From positions 85,863-149,862 of the forward strand of contig JAUICG010000012.1 of NCBI GenBank assembly GCA_030427485.1: a stretch of 64,000 nucleotides of DNA, read 5' to 3'. Below, in pieces: positions 17,824-26,266 of this stretch. The position numbers and the translations under genes are program-made. Numbering within the stretch: the stretch's first letter is position 1; each line of letters starts with the position of its first letter. The notes beneath the pieces are model-generated. The model did no database searches, was not told the origin of the DNA, and worked only from the letters and a program-made list of their open reading frames with translations. This DNA comes from Gammaproteobacteria bacterium (GTDB taxonomy: Bacteria > Pseudomonadota > Gammaproteobacteria > Pseudomonadales > Halieaceae).

Positions 17824-18744
17824 TTGAAATTTTGTTTTGCGATGCCCCATATGCTGCGCCTGAAGGCCACCATGCAGCCGTGGGAGCAGCAGGTGAACGG
17901 CCGTGACCAGAAGCGAATGGCGCGCCAGGCGGAAATCCAGGGCTACGATATGCTCGCCGTGCCGGAACACTTCATTATCCCGGCCGAGCATCTGGAACTA
18001 TCCGGCCCGCACTATTTTCATGGCGCCGCGGCACAGAGTTTCTATGCCGGGGCCACCGAGCACATCAGGGTCAATTCCTGCATCGCGCTGCTGCCGCTGC
18101 AACATCCAGTCGTTACCGCCAAGGCGCTGTCCACAATGGACTGGCTGAGCGGTGGCCGGGCGATGGTGACATTCGGCGTCGGCTGGCTGCAGAGGGAATT
18201 CGAGATCCTGGACGTGCCCTTTCGTGAGCGCGGCCGCATGGCGGACGAGTACCTGGCCGCCATTCTGGAGTTGTGGACGAGCGAGACCCCCTGTTTCGAA
18301 GGGCGCTATGTGCGCTTCCGGGATGTCGTTTTCGAACCCAAGCCCGTGCAGAAGCCGCACTTGCCGGTGTGGATGGGGGGCGACAGCGACGCGGCCCTGC
18401 GCCGTGCGGCGCGCTTTGCCTCGGGCTGGTGGCCATTTCTCACGCCGCCGGATCAGCTGCGGGCGCGCATTGATTTCATCCACTCACAGCCTGATTTCCG
18501 CGGCGGGGAATTCGAGGTCATGTACGGTCTCGCCACCGCCCGCGTGGGGGAGGGGCATGCGGTGAATGCCGATTACCCCGCGCGGCCGGGGATGCCGGCC
18601 GGGGAAATCGTGGATGGCTTGTGCCGGCTGCGGGAGGCGGGCGTGACGATGAGTTCCGTACCCATTCCTCCGGTGCGGTCCATCGAGGAGTACCTGGATT
18701 ACACGCAGTGGGTTATGGAAGAGATCAAGCCGTGCTTGCCCTGA
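17824..18744 (+). CDS. Luciferase-like (LLM) flavin-dependent oxidoreductase
   Basis: 306-residue TIM-barrel oxidoreductase of the bacterial luciferase-like family, which uses FMN or F420. It shows MLAVPEHF, the LSGGRAMVTFGVGWLQREFE block and LPVWMGGDSD. Translation probably starts at TTG 17824, which sits 5 to 6 bases after a very strong GGGAGGAGG site. It is cotranscribed with the IclR gene and its stop is one base from the end of the convergent gene at 18746. A monooxygenase, possibly performing Baeyer-Villiger or hydroxylation chemistry on a pathway intermediate, is likely. Confidence 0.86.
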   Translation: MKFCFAMPHMLRLKATMQPWEQQVNGRDQKRMARQAEIQGYDMLAVPEHFIIPAEHLELSGPHYFHGAAAQSFYAGATEHIRVNSCIALLPLQHPVVTAKALSTMDWLSGGRAMVTFGVGWLQREFEILDVPFRERGRMADEYLAAILELWTSETPCFEGRYVRFRDVVFEPKPVQKPHLPVWMGGDSDAALRRAARFASGWWPFLTPPDQLRARIDFIHSQPDFRGGEFEVMYGLATARVGEGHAVNADYPARPGMPAGEIVDGLCRLREAGVTMSSVPIPPVRSIEEYLDYTQWVMEEIKPCLP

Positions 18745-18745
18745 A

Positions 18746-19780
18746 TCAGCGGATGATTTTACTGGCCTGTGAGGAGCGCTCAACCATGCCGCAACACTCC
18801 TCGCCGTCCCAGCGGTAGCGGGCGTGCGCCTGTTGCACGACGGGAAATTCCGGCGGCACTACCGCTGAGCCCTTGTTCACGGAGCGGGTATTGATGAAGG
18901 TTGTCCCTGTCACCGACACGTTCCCGTCGGCGGTTTCCAGCACGAATGACACATCGTCACCACTGGCCCGCAAGCGGTCCAGCCAGGGTACCTGTATCGC
19001 CCTGGCGGGTTGCAGTACGCCGTCGCCGTTATACACAAATCCCTCGTTGTAGCTGGGCTGGCCGTCCTCACGGGGCGGATAGGCATTGAATCCAAACGCC
19101 TTGCCACTGGGGAACACCGCCGATTGCCAGCAGTGCCCGAAGAAGCCTTCCAGGCGGCGCACACCCTGGCGGCGAATCCGCAATCCATTGCCCCTTACAT
19201 CGAGCACCTTGTTCCCGACACGCAGCGAGCCCTGTGCGCGACACAGTTGCTCGTAGCGCGCGCTCATGTGCTCGCCCTGCTGGCCTGCCAGCGTTTGTGC
19301 CGCCTCTTTGCGCAGCGTACCGGGTGCCCAGGCCGGCACCGCCATCGACAGGTCGAGGTCAAACGCGACCTCGACAGGGGATGGCGCATTGGCCAGCACG
19401 CCGTTGGCAAGCTGCGCCGCCGTGGTTTCGGGAGCCTGGCCCTGAAACGAAACCCGCCAGTGCGCAAACGGGGTCACGCACTGAAACCGGACCGGACCCG
19501 CCCCGCGGATCGTGGCCAGCCCACGCCCGTCAACGGCCGGCAGGGGCGGGTGACTTTCCCGCAAGCTGATGACGCGGCCGTCGGCGAACGCGATATCCAG
19601 CCAGATGTCCTGCGCCTCCCAGTTCGCGGCCAGGGCTTCAATGCCTATCCGCATGCCGAAGCCGCCGTCGGATGACTCGATCCACACGTTGACGGCCTCG
19701 CGAATCTCCGGGTCCTCGGGCTGTGTCGCCAGCATGTATTCGCGGGCGGGATCGATGCCGCCGGATAGATCAACCGTCAC
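18746..19780 (-). CDS. DUF7064/AttH-like protein of unknown function
   Basis: 344-residue soluble protein with no transmembrane segment. The C-terminal half carries YEQLCRAQGSLRVG and GHCWQSAVFPSGKAFGFN, recalling DUF7064/7065 and lipocalin-like AttH domains found next to steroid- and terpenoid-type catabolic genes; this family link is from memory and is tentative. The start is GTG 19780, which overlaps the upstream sulfotransferase-like stop in a GTGA, so the two are translationally coupled. It is the last gene of the minus-strand operon beginning at 26010. It may bind or isomerise a hydrophobic ligand. Confidence 0.6.
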   Translation of the reverse strand: MTVDLSGGIDPAREYMLATQPEDPEIREAVNVWIESSDGGFGMRIGIEALAANWEAQDIWLDIAFADGRVISLRESHPPLPAVDGRGLATIRGAGPVRFQCVTPFAHWRVSFQGQAPETTAAQLANGVLANAPSPVEVAFDLDLSMAVPAWAPGTLRKEAAQTLAGQQGEHMSARYEQLCRAQGSLRVGNKVLDVRGNGLRIRRQGVRRLEGFFGHCWQSAVFPSGKAFGFNAYPPREDGQPSYNEGFVYNGDGVLQPARAIQVPWLDRLRASGDDVSFVLETADGNVSVTGTTFINTRSVNKGSAVVPPEFPVVQQAHARYRWDGEECCGMVERSSQASKIIR

Positions 19781-20913
19781 GGCGCTCCCCTCCCGGTCCA
19801 GGCGGCCATCTGCCCGGCATAGTCGTTGAACAGCGGGCGAACCCGATTCAGGTCGATCCCGTAGTCCTGGTCTTTCCTGGCCGGCCCCGGTTCGCGATTG
19901 GCCGCGTTTTGCCGCCACCACTGCCGCATGCCGCCGGCGAAGTCCGCGCTGACCGTTTCCCCCAGCCAGTCGTACAGTTTGCGCACCTGCCCCACCGGGT
20001 CCTGCTGCATGTCCTTGAAGTGAATATCGAAAAAGCGTTCGTCACCGTGCTCGCGCCGGAACGCCAGCGCGCGCCGCATACCCTCGGCCCACATGGCGAT
20101 GTTCAGGTCGACAATGTACTGCATGTCGAGATCGTCGGTGAACTTGCCGTTGATATCGGCGTACACATCGATCACGGAAACCATCACGTCTGTGGGGTCG
20201 CGGTGTGTCATCACAAAACGGGCGTCCGGAAAAGCCCTGTCGAGCGCTTCCAGGTAGAGGAGATGGGTGGGCGCCTTCAGCCGCCAGGGTTTGGTCGGCC
20301 GGCCCCACTGCAGGAGTTTCAGCGCGCGGCGTTCGTACGCGTAGCAGGCTGTGAGATCGGCGTCTTCCAGCCACCGGGCATAGGCGGGTACCCGGGCGAA
20401 GGCGAGAAAAATCTGCGAGGTAAACTCCAGGGACATCAAGTCCTGGCATTCCGCCGGCGCGAATTCGCCGGAGGGGACATGGGGCTTCCACCCGGCGACA
20501 GTTTCGGCTGCGTCTCTCAGGGACTCGCGCCGATCGTTCTCCACGGTCGAGGGCGGGGGACAGGGATTGGCGGCTTCACCCCGGGAGAGGTAACGGGCAC
20601 GGGTATCCTGGGCCAGCAGGAAGGACAGCGCGGTGGACCCGGTGCGCGGCAGGCCCAGGCCAATCAGCGGCCTGGTAATCTGCTCATCCTCGATCTGCGG
20701 GTGGCGCCGGTACCAGTCTTCAATCTGCAGTCGTTGCTTCAGGTGTCCGAGTATACGCTCGCGCAGCACGTGTTCACCGGTGGCGTTCAGCCGGGCTTCG
20801 GCATTGAGGGACGCAACCAGTATCTCCAGGCCTTCGCGAAAGGAATCCGGCCCGAAATCGGCCAGGCCGGTAGCGTCCATCGCCGCGCGGATCAGTACCC
20901 GGGCATTGTCCAC
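19777..20913 (-). CDS. Sulfotransferase-family protein
   Basis: 378-residue P-loop sulfotransferase-like protein. The 5'-phosphosulfate loop is GLPRTGSTALS (about residue 85) and the 3'-phosphate site is MTHRDPTDVMVS (about residue 234). It also has the long N-terminal helical region seen in the bacterial Sulfotransfer_3 group. Such proteins sulfate hydroxyls of lipids or small molecules with PAPS, but many in catabolic operons have unknown activity. It is coupled by a 4-base overlap to the DUF7064-like gene downstream and follows a ThDP enzyme. Confidence 0.82.
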   Translation of the reverse strand: MDNARVLIRAAMDATGLADFGPDSFREGLEILVASLNAEARLNATGEHVLRERILGHLKQRLQIEDWYRRHPQIEDEQITRPLIGLGLPRTGSTALSFLLAQDTRARYLSRGEAANPCPPPSTVENDRRESLRDAAETVAGWKPHVPSGEFAPAECQDLMSLEFTSQIFLAFARVPAYARWLEDADLTACYAYERRALKLLQWGRPTKPWRLKAPTHLLYLEALDRAFPDARFVMTHRDPTDVMVSVIDVYADINGKFTDDLDMQYIVDLNIAMWAEGMRRALAFRREHGDERFFDIHFKDMQQDPVGQVRKLYDWLGETVSADFAGGMRQWWRQNAANREPGPARKDQDYGIDLNRVRPLFNDYAGQMAAWTGRGAP

Positions 20914-20952
20914 TTCTCCCTCCCCCCGGGTGTTGGCCCCCGGCCCTGCGCG

Positions 20953-22686
20953 TTACTGCGTGCCCTCGGCGTACCAGGTCCTGAACTCGGGGTATTTGGG
21001 CATCTCCTCCGAGTTTGCCTTGGGATCGATCACCACGTGTACCACGCCGACTTTGCCGCTGGCATAGGCGCGTTCTATCGCGGGTCTGATGTCCTCGGCC
21101 CTGGTGACATACTCACCGTGGCAGCCGAAGCCCTCACCGATCTTGTCAAAGCGCACGTCCTTGCTCCAGTGCGTTCCCGTCTCGGCCGTGCCCTTGCCGA
21201 AAGTGCGCTTGTACACGCCCACTTCCAGGCCCCACTGGTTGTCCACGCCCACCACACACACCAGCGGCAGTTTGCAGCGTACCGCGGTTTCCAGTTCCGC
21301 GATATGGAACATGAACGAGGAATCGCTGGTCAGCAGCATGCCCGGGCGTGTTTTGCCGGTGGCGGCCTGGTCCGCGAGCATCGCACCGGTGGCATAGGGC
21401 AGGCCGGTGCCGATGTGGCCGAAGTTCTGGTTCCATATCACGTCGTGGGGCTTGCACTGCGAATACGTCCACTGGAAGATCACCGTAGCGCCGCCGTCGC
21501 GGATCATAATCCCGTTTTTGGGGAAAGCCTGCGTCGCCTCGACGACGAAGCGCGAGGTGTGAATGGGCACTTTGCCCGTGCCGTCGCTGCGCGTGAGTGA
21601 TTCCTTGGCCAGCGCATCCAGTTCCGCCTGCCCGTCCTTCATAAACTTCGCCAGGCCGCGCGCGGGTTTGCGCGGTGTGTCTTTCAGGGCTTTCACCAGC
21701 TGCGGAACCACGCCGCGCAGGTCGCCCACCAGCGGCACGTCGATCGGGCGATTCACGCCGATCGCAGCGGCATCCTGCTCCACGTAGATCCACTTGCGGA
21801 TGGCCTCATTTTTCACCCAGTAACGCCAGCGCCCGTAGTGTACGGGCTCGCCCAACTCCGTGCCCAGCGCCAGGCACAGGTCGGATTCCGTCACCGCCTC
21901 GATGGATGCATCGGAAAAGACATACTGGAACGTGCGGTCCTCGAGCCCCTTGATATACGACGTGCCCCCCGATGTCTGGATGACCGGACAGTTCATCAGT
22001 TCCGCCAGTTTTTTGACCTGTGCGCCCGTGCGTGAGGTGTGCACGCCGTGGCCCACCAGCAGAATCGGGCGCTTGGCTTTGCGAATCAGTTTCGCGGCTT
22101 CTGCCACCTTGTCGATATCGGCGCCCTGGTCGACCAGGCGGTAGCGTGCCGGGGGCAGGGCGTCGCCCACGTCCAGTTCCTGCTCGATGATGTGCGAAGG
22201 ATACTCGATGTAGGAGGGGCCGGGTGTGCCCGACAGCGACTGGCGAATGGCTTCGCGGATGATCTCGTCCGTCTGGTCGGCATATTCGATAGAGGCCGCG
22301 TATTTCACGGAGTTCTCGAACAGCGGCATCTGTTTGACGAACTGGATGCGGCCGCGACGTACCCGCTGCTCCGTCACACGGGCGCGCTGGCCGCTGAGGA
22401 AAATGACCGGCGAGTTTTCCACCAGCGCGCACTGGATGGCGGGGGCGGCGTTGGCGATGCCCGGTCCCAGCGTACCGATGCACACCGCGGGCTTGCCGGT
22501 GATGCGCGAAGCGGCCTCGGCCATGAAACCCGCGGCGGCTTCGTGGTGTGGCGCGACGACGGTCCAGCCGCGCGCTTCCGCTTCCAGGAACATGTGCACA
22601 AAGTTGGGGTCGGGAATGCCGAACAGCGTATTGATGCCCTCGGCTTCGAACAGTTGCAGGATGCGCTCAAACACTTTTACGGCCAT
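20953..22686 (-). CDS. Thiamine-diphosphate-dependent lyase/decarboxylase (acetolactate-synthase-like)
   Basis: 577-residue three-domain ThDP enzyme. The N-terminal PYR domain has the cofactor-activating Glu49 (APHHEAAAGFM), a central domain follows, and the PP domain ends the protein. The Mg/ThDP motif reads SDS-x26-N rather than GDG-x26-N: Asp and Asn remain but both glycines are replaced by serine. Relatives include acetolactate synthase, benzoylformate decarboxylase and 2-hydroxyacyl-CoA lyase. ATG 22686 (MAVKVFERILQ) has GAGGA upstream. Next to a Rieske oxygenase and BVMO it may cleave a 2-hydroxyacyl-CoA or a 2-oxoacid. Confidence 0.85.
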   Translation of the reverse strand: MAVKVFERILQLFEAEGINTLFGIPDPNFVHMFLEAEARGWTVVAPHHEAAAGFMAEAASRITGKPAVCIGTLGPGIANAAPAIQCALVENSPVIFLSGQRARVTEQRVRRGRIQFVKQMPLFENSVKYAASIEYADQTDEIIREAIRQSLSGTPGPSYIEYPSHIIEQELDVGDALPPARYRLVDQGADIDKVAEAAKLIRKAKRPILLVGHGVHTSRTGAQVKKLAELMNCPVIQTSGGTSYIKGLEDRTFQYVFSDASIEAVTESDLCLALGTELGEPVHYGRWRYWVKNEAIRKWIYVEQDAAAIGVNRPIDVPLVGDLRGVVPQLVKALKDTPRKPARGLAKFMKDGQAELDALAKESLTRSDGTGKVPIHTSRFVVEATQAFPKNGIMIRDGGATVIFQWTYSQCKPHDVIWNQNFGHIGTGLPYATGAMLADQAATGKTRPGMLLTSDSSFMFHIAELETAVRCKLPLVCVVGVDNQWGLEVGVYKRTFGKGTAETGTHWSKDVRFDKIGEGFGCHGEYVTRAEDIRPAIERAYASGKVGVVHVVIDPKANSEEMPKYPEFRTWYAEGTQ

Positions 22687-22735
22687 GACAAAAATATCCT
22701 CATTGTTAGTCGATCTATCAGGTGCTGCGGTTTTT

Positions 22736-24118
22736 TTATTTGTCGAGGAGCCGGGGTGATCCTGTTCCCATGTATTGCGACAGGACACGGTGAAAATTGG
22801 TTACCTTGCGCTCCTGGTGGGGATTGGGCAGCGGGCCGCGGAACCCCCTTGATTTCATGCCTTTCTGAACCCACTCCATATTCGAGAAGTCCTGTGCCAG
22901 CACCGGCCCCCAGTTTTCCGCAGTGGGCTCCGCGTAAACCCATTCCGTGCTCGGCTCCTCTCCCTGCGGGTAGCGCTCCAGCGCGTAGGACTCGAAAATA
23001 CACATGTTGGGATCGTCGCCATAGGGGCGGGACCGATAGCACAGGGCGAACGTGATGCCCTGCAGAATCGTCTGGTTGGGGAACAGGCTCCATGCGAGGC
23101 CCGCTTCCGACTGCTGCTCCGCTGTCATCTCGGGCCAGATCACGCCGCGCGCCGCGTCATCGGCCCTGGCCGAGGCCATCCAGTGCTTGATCACGTCCGG
23201 GCCCGATGTTCCCTCCGGCAGCTCGTCGACCAGGCGCCTGGCCGCATTCACCAGTGTATCCGTTGAGCCCGTCTTCATAAGGGTTTCGAAATTTTCCCGC
23301 GCCAGTTCGTAGGAGGTCACGCGAGGATCGGAGCCCTTGGCCCCTCCGGCGCGCGTGACAGAGGTGCCGCCCGCCTTGCGCAGTTCCGGGTCGCGCTCGT
23401 CGAAACCGCTCACGCCGTGATTGCCGTAGGCCTTGCTGTAGGCGTAGAACTCACCGTATTTGAGCAGCTGCGAGTGCGTGCCCGCGACATGGTAGGGCTC
23501 CATGAACGCCTCGATCGCGGTCTTCCAGTTACAGGGATAGATAACCCACTGGCGCCACTTGTAGCGCATCTTTTCGAACTCGAAGGGCGACAGGATGCGG
23601 TCGACATCGCCGAGGAACTCCAGCAGCGGTTCGCAGTCCGGGTCCATGTTGATGTACACCCAGCCGCCCCAGGTGTCGACCTTGAGCGGGGTCAGGCAGG
23701 TGCGCTCCTCATTGAGTGCGCCCTTCCAGTCCTGCGGGTCGAGTACAAAGGTGTTCTTGCCTTCCAGGTCGTAGGTCCAGCCGTGGAAACCGCAGACGAA
23801 ATGCTGTTTCCTGCCGCGCACCCCGTTCGTGTCCTCCGGGGTGTTCACCAGTTGCCGGCCGCGGTGCGGGCAGACATTGTAGAACGCGCTGATCTTGTCC
23901 GGCGCGGTGCGCACGACGATGATCGACTCGTCCAGGATGTTGTAGGTGAAGAAATTGCCGACCTCGGGAATATCCTCCAGCCGGCCGGCCATCTGCCAGA
24001 CCTTTGGCCACAATAACTCGCGCTCGGCCCTGGCGTACTCAGGAGAGAGGAACGCCTCGACAGGGTAGGTGAGCGGTTCGGCCAGGTCTTCGATGCTGAT
24101 GTCGGCTTGTTTGTTCAT
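22736..24118 (-). CDS. Rieske non-haem iron oxygenase, alpha subunit
   Basis: 460-residue oxygenase. Rieske ligands are Cys83-x-His85 (CPHRG) and Cys109-x2-His112 (CGFHGW); catalytic-iron histidines lie in MEPYHVAGTH, again with Glu instead of Asp three residues before the first His. It is a paralogue of the 4161-5531 oxygenase, sharing the LSPEYAR.ER opening, the ARADDAARGVIWP segment and the MKS.GFRG tail. Its ATG overlaps the stop of the upstream BVMO gene (4 bases), so the two oxygenases are coupled. Confidence 0.92.
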   Translation of the reverse strand: MNKQADISIEDLAEPLTYPVEAFLSPEYARAERELLWPKVWQMAGRLEDIPEVGNFFTYNILDESIIVVRTAPDKISAFYNVCPHRGRQLVNTPEDTNGVRGRKQHFVCGFHGWTYDLEGKNTFVLDPQDWKGALNEERTCLTPLKVDTWGGWVYINMDPDCEPLLEFLGDVDRILSPFEFEKMRYKWRQWVIYPCNWKTAIEAFMEPYHVAGTHSQLLKYGEFYAYSKAYGNHGVSGFDERDPELRKAGGTSVTRAGGAKGSDPRVTSYELARENFETLMKTGSTDTLVNAARRLVDELPEGTSGPDVIKHWMASARADDAARGVIWPEMTAEQQSEAGLAWSLFPNQTILQGITFALCYRSRPYGDDPNMCIFESYALERYPQGEEPSTEWVYAEPTAENWGPVLAQDFSNMEWVQKGMKSRGFRGPLPNPHQERKVTNFHRVLSQYMGTGSPRLLDK

Positions 24119-26010
24119 GGTGACCTCCTGCTCTGTGTTTGCGCTTTCCTGTCGGGGTCATCGACCAGGACAAGGCCTTCGAGCTTGCCCGCGTCGCGCC
24201 ACTCCTGCAACAGCTTTTCAAAGGCCGCCCAGCCGGGACCATAGGTCTCGCCGAGAAAGTTGCGGAATTTTTCCCGGCCGTCGCTGCCGATCAGCGTTTC
24301 GCTTTCATTGTTGTAATAACTGGGCGTACATTCACGCTGGAAGTCGGTTATGTCTATCGCGGTCTCGTGAAAATGCTTCACGTAGGCGTCCTGGGCCGCC
24401 TTGCTCGGCTCAACGGAGGCCAGGTCGCGGGCCAGCGCTTCCCTGATGATGTACGCGCAATGCGAGGTTTGCCGGTGATACTGCTCCGTGGTGCTGGCGT
24501 TGAGGCCGCCCTGGTAGTACCCGATGAAGAATAGGTTGGGGAATGCGTGGGTCATGACGCCGTGCAGCGTCTGGTAGCCGTCGGCCCAGTGGTCGTAGAT
24601 CGACACGCCATCGCGGCCCTCGAAGAACTCGAAACCCCAGCGGCGATCCAGGTCGCTGCTGACTTCGAATCCGCTGGCGAATATCATGCAGTCCACTTCG
24701 TATTCCTTGCCGCGGGCGACAAAGCCCTTCCCTGTCATTTCCTCAACGCCCTTGGTGGCGGAGACATCGATCAGCGTCACATTGGGGCGGTTGAAGGTGT
24801 CGTAGTAGTCATCGTTCGACAGCGGTCGCTTACAGGAAAAACGGTAGTACGGCTTGAGCGCCTCGGCCGTCTCCGGGTCTTTCACCAGGGAAGCGACGCG
24901 GCGGCGCATCCGCTCCATCACCCGGTAGTCCATCACCTCGCGCCGCGCCATGAACTCCTCCGGGGTCAGCTCCGGCCACCCCTGTGCTTCGAGTTCCGCG
25001 GAGAGATTGCGGTTGACCTCGGTCCAGAAGTCGCACACCTGGTCTGCTTCCCCGGGCAGGAAGCCCTCCAGCGCGCCGCGTTGAAAGTTGGCGTGGCGCT
25101 CCGCCTGCCAGCCCGGTTTGAGCGTCTTCACCCATTGTGGATCCGTCGGCGGGTTGATGCGCTGGTCCACGGTCGACGGGGTGCGCTGCAACACGTAGAG
25201 GTGACCGGCGTACTTCCCCAGGTAGGGGATCGCCTGCAGTGCCGTGGCGCCGGTGCCGACGATGCCGACGCGCTTGTCGCCGAGCCTGTCGAGCACCGGG
25301 TTCGTCGTGCTGCCGCCGGTGTAATCGTACTCCCAGCGCGCGGTGTGGAACATTTTGCCCTTGAATTCGTGGATGCCGGGAATGCCGGGCAGTTTCGGTA
25401 TGTTCAGCAGGCCGTTTGCCATGATGATGAAGCGGGCGCGGATGTCATCACCGCGATCGGTCATGATGCGCCAGCGCAGCCGGGATTCATCCCAGCGCAC
25501 GCCTTTCACCAGGGTGTGGAACACGGCGTTGTCATACAACTCAAAGCGCCGCGCGATGCTCTGGCAGTACTGGAAAATCTCCGTGCCGTCGGCAAATTTC
25601 TTCGAGGGCATGTAGCCCATTTCCTCAAGCAGGGGAAGGTAGCAGTAGGCGTCGTTATCGCACTGTATGCCCGGGTAGCGGTTCCAGTACCAGACCCCGC
25701 CGAAATCGCCGGCATGGTCGATGATGCAAATATCGCGGACCCCGGCTTTGTGGAGGTCGACACCGGCCAGGATGCCGGAGATCCCGGCGCCGAGAATCGC
25801 GACCTCGACCTCTCTGGTGATCGGCTCGCGGGGCTCCACCGGCATGTGAGGATCCCCTTCATACGCCGATTCAAAGTCGTCCACCGGCTGTACATACTGC
25901 TTCTGGCCCTCGCGCTTGAGGCGCTTGTCGCGTTCCTGTCGGTATTTCTCGCGCAGGGCGGGGATATCGATGTCCTCGGCGGGAGGTATGTCAGTGGGTT
26001 TGCACTTCAT
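24115..26010 (-). CDS. Type I Baeyer-Villiger monooxygenase
   Basis: 631-residue FAD/NADPH monooxygenase. First Rossmann motif GAGISG is at about 74-79, the second GTGATA at about 252-257. Between them is the BVMO fingerprint F-K-G-K-M-F-H-T-A-R-W (216-226), and earlier GGVWYWNRYPGIQCD, the second BVMO signature. These enzymes insert oxygen next to a ketone to make an ester or lactone, as in cyclohexanone, steroid and acetophenone degradation. The long N-terminal extension recalls the cycloalkanone/steroid and hydroxyacetophenone types. First gene of the operon through to 18746. Confidence 0.9.
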   Translation of the reverse strand: MKCKPTDIPPAEDIDIPALREKYRQERDKRLKREGQKQYVQPVDDFESAYEGDPHMPVEPREPITREVEVAILGAGISGILAGVDLHKAGVRDICIIDHAGDFGGVWYWNRYPGIQCDNDAYCYLPLLEEMGYMPSKKFADGTEIFQYCQSIARRFELYDNAVFHTLVKGVRWDESRLRWRIMTDRGDDIRARFIIMANGLLNIPKLPGIPGIHEFKGKMFHTARWEYDYTGGSTTNPVLDRLGDKRVGIVGTGATALQAIPYLGKYAGHLYVLQRTPSTVDQRINPPTDPQWVKTLKPGWQAERHANFQRGALEGFLPGEADQVCDFWTEVNRNLSAELEAQGWPELTPEEFMARREVMDYRVMERMRRRVASLVKDPETAEALKPYYRFSCKRPLSNDDYYDTFNRPNVTLIDVSATKGVEEMTGKGFVARGKEYEVDCMIFASGFEVSSDLDRRWGFEFFEGRDGVSIYDHWADGYQTLHGVMTHAFPNLFFIGYYQGGLNASTTEQYHRQTSHCAYIIREALARDLASVEPSKAAQDAYVKHFHETAIDITDFQRECTPSYYNNESETLIGSDGREKFRNFLGETYGPGWAAFEKLLQEWRDAGKLEGLVLVDDPDRKAQTQSRRSP

Positions 26011-26266
26011 AGGATGGCTCGCGAGGGGCAGTGGGTTTGTTAATATTTATGATCAACAATGATGTTGATTATTTAACACGATTGTTGTGGCATAGTAAAG
26101 CGCTATCTGGCGCGGTGACAGCGGGGTAATTTCGCCGCCGCCTTGTCCCGGGGTGCGACTCGTCTGCTCTGCTCCGGAAAGCCAGGCTGCCTGTGGTTGC
26201 CTGTCGGGTGCTTTGGCGCTAGCGTACCGCGCTACCGTTCACGATAAGAATTCAGGAGAAACATGT
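26011..26266. promoter_or_regulatory. Divergent BVMO/LLM promoter region with perfect operator-like palindrome
   Basis: 256-base gap between divergent operons. Bases 26052-26069 are ATCAACA-ATGA-TGTTGAT, a perfect inverted repeat with 7-base arms and a 4-base spacer, the size and form of a TetR-family operator. A near-identical sequence lies at 40487-40504. A ribosome site AGGAGA at about 26253-26258 serves the LLM gene. Bases 26070-26250 show no other gene. Confidence 0.55.

Noticed and set aside
24547..26043. 498-codon plus-strand frame opposite the BVMO gene
   Set aside because: The minus-strand frame has both BVMO fingerprints; the plus-strand frame is only a GC-rich complement.
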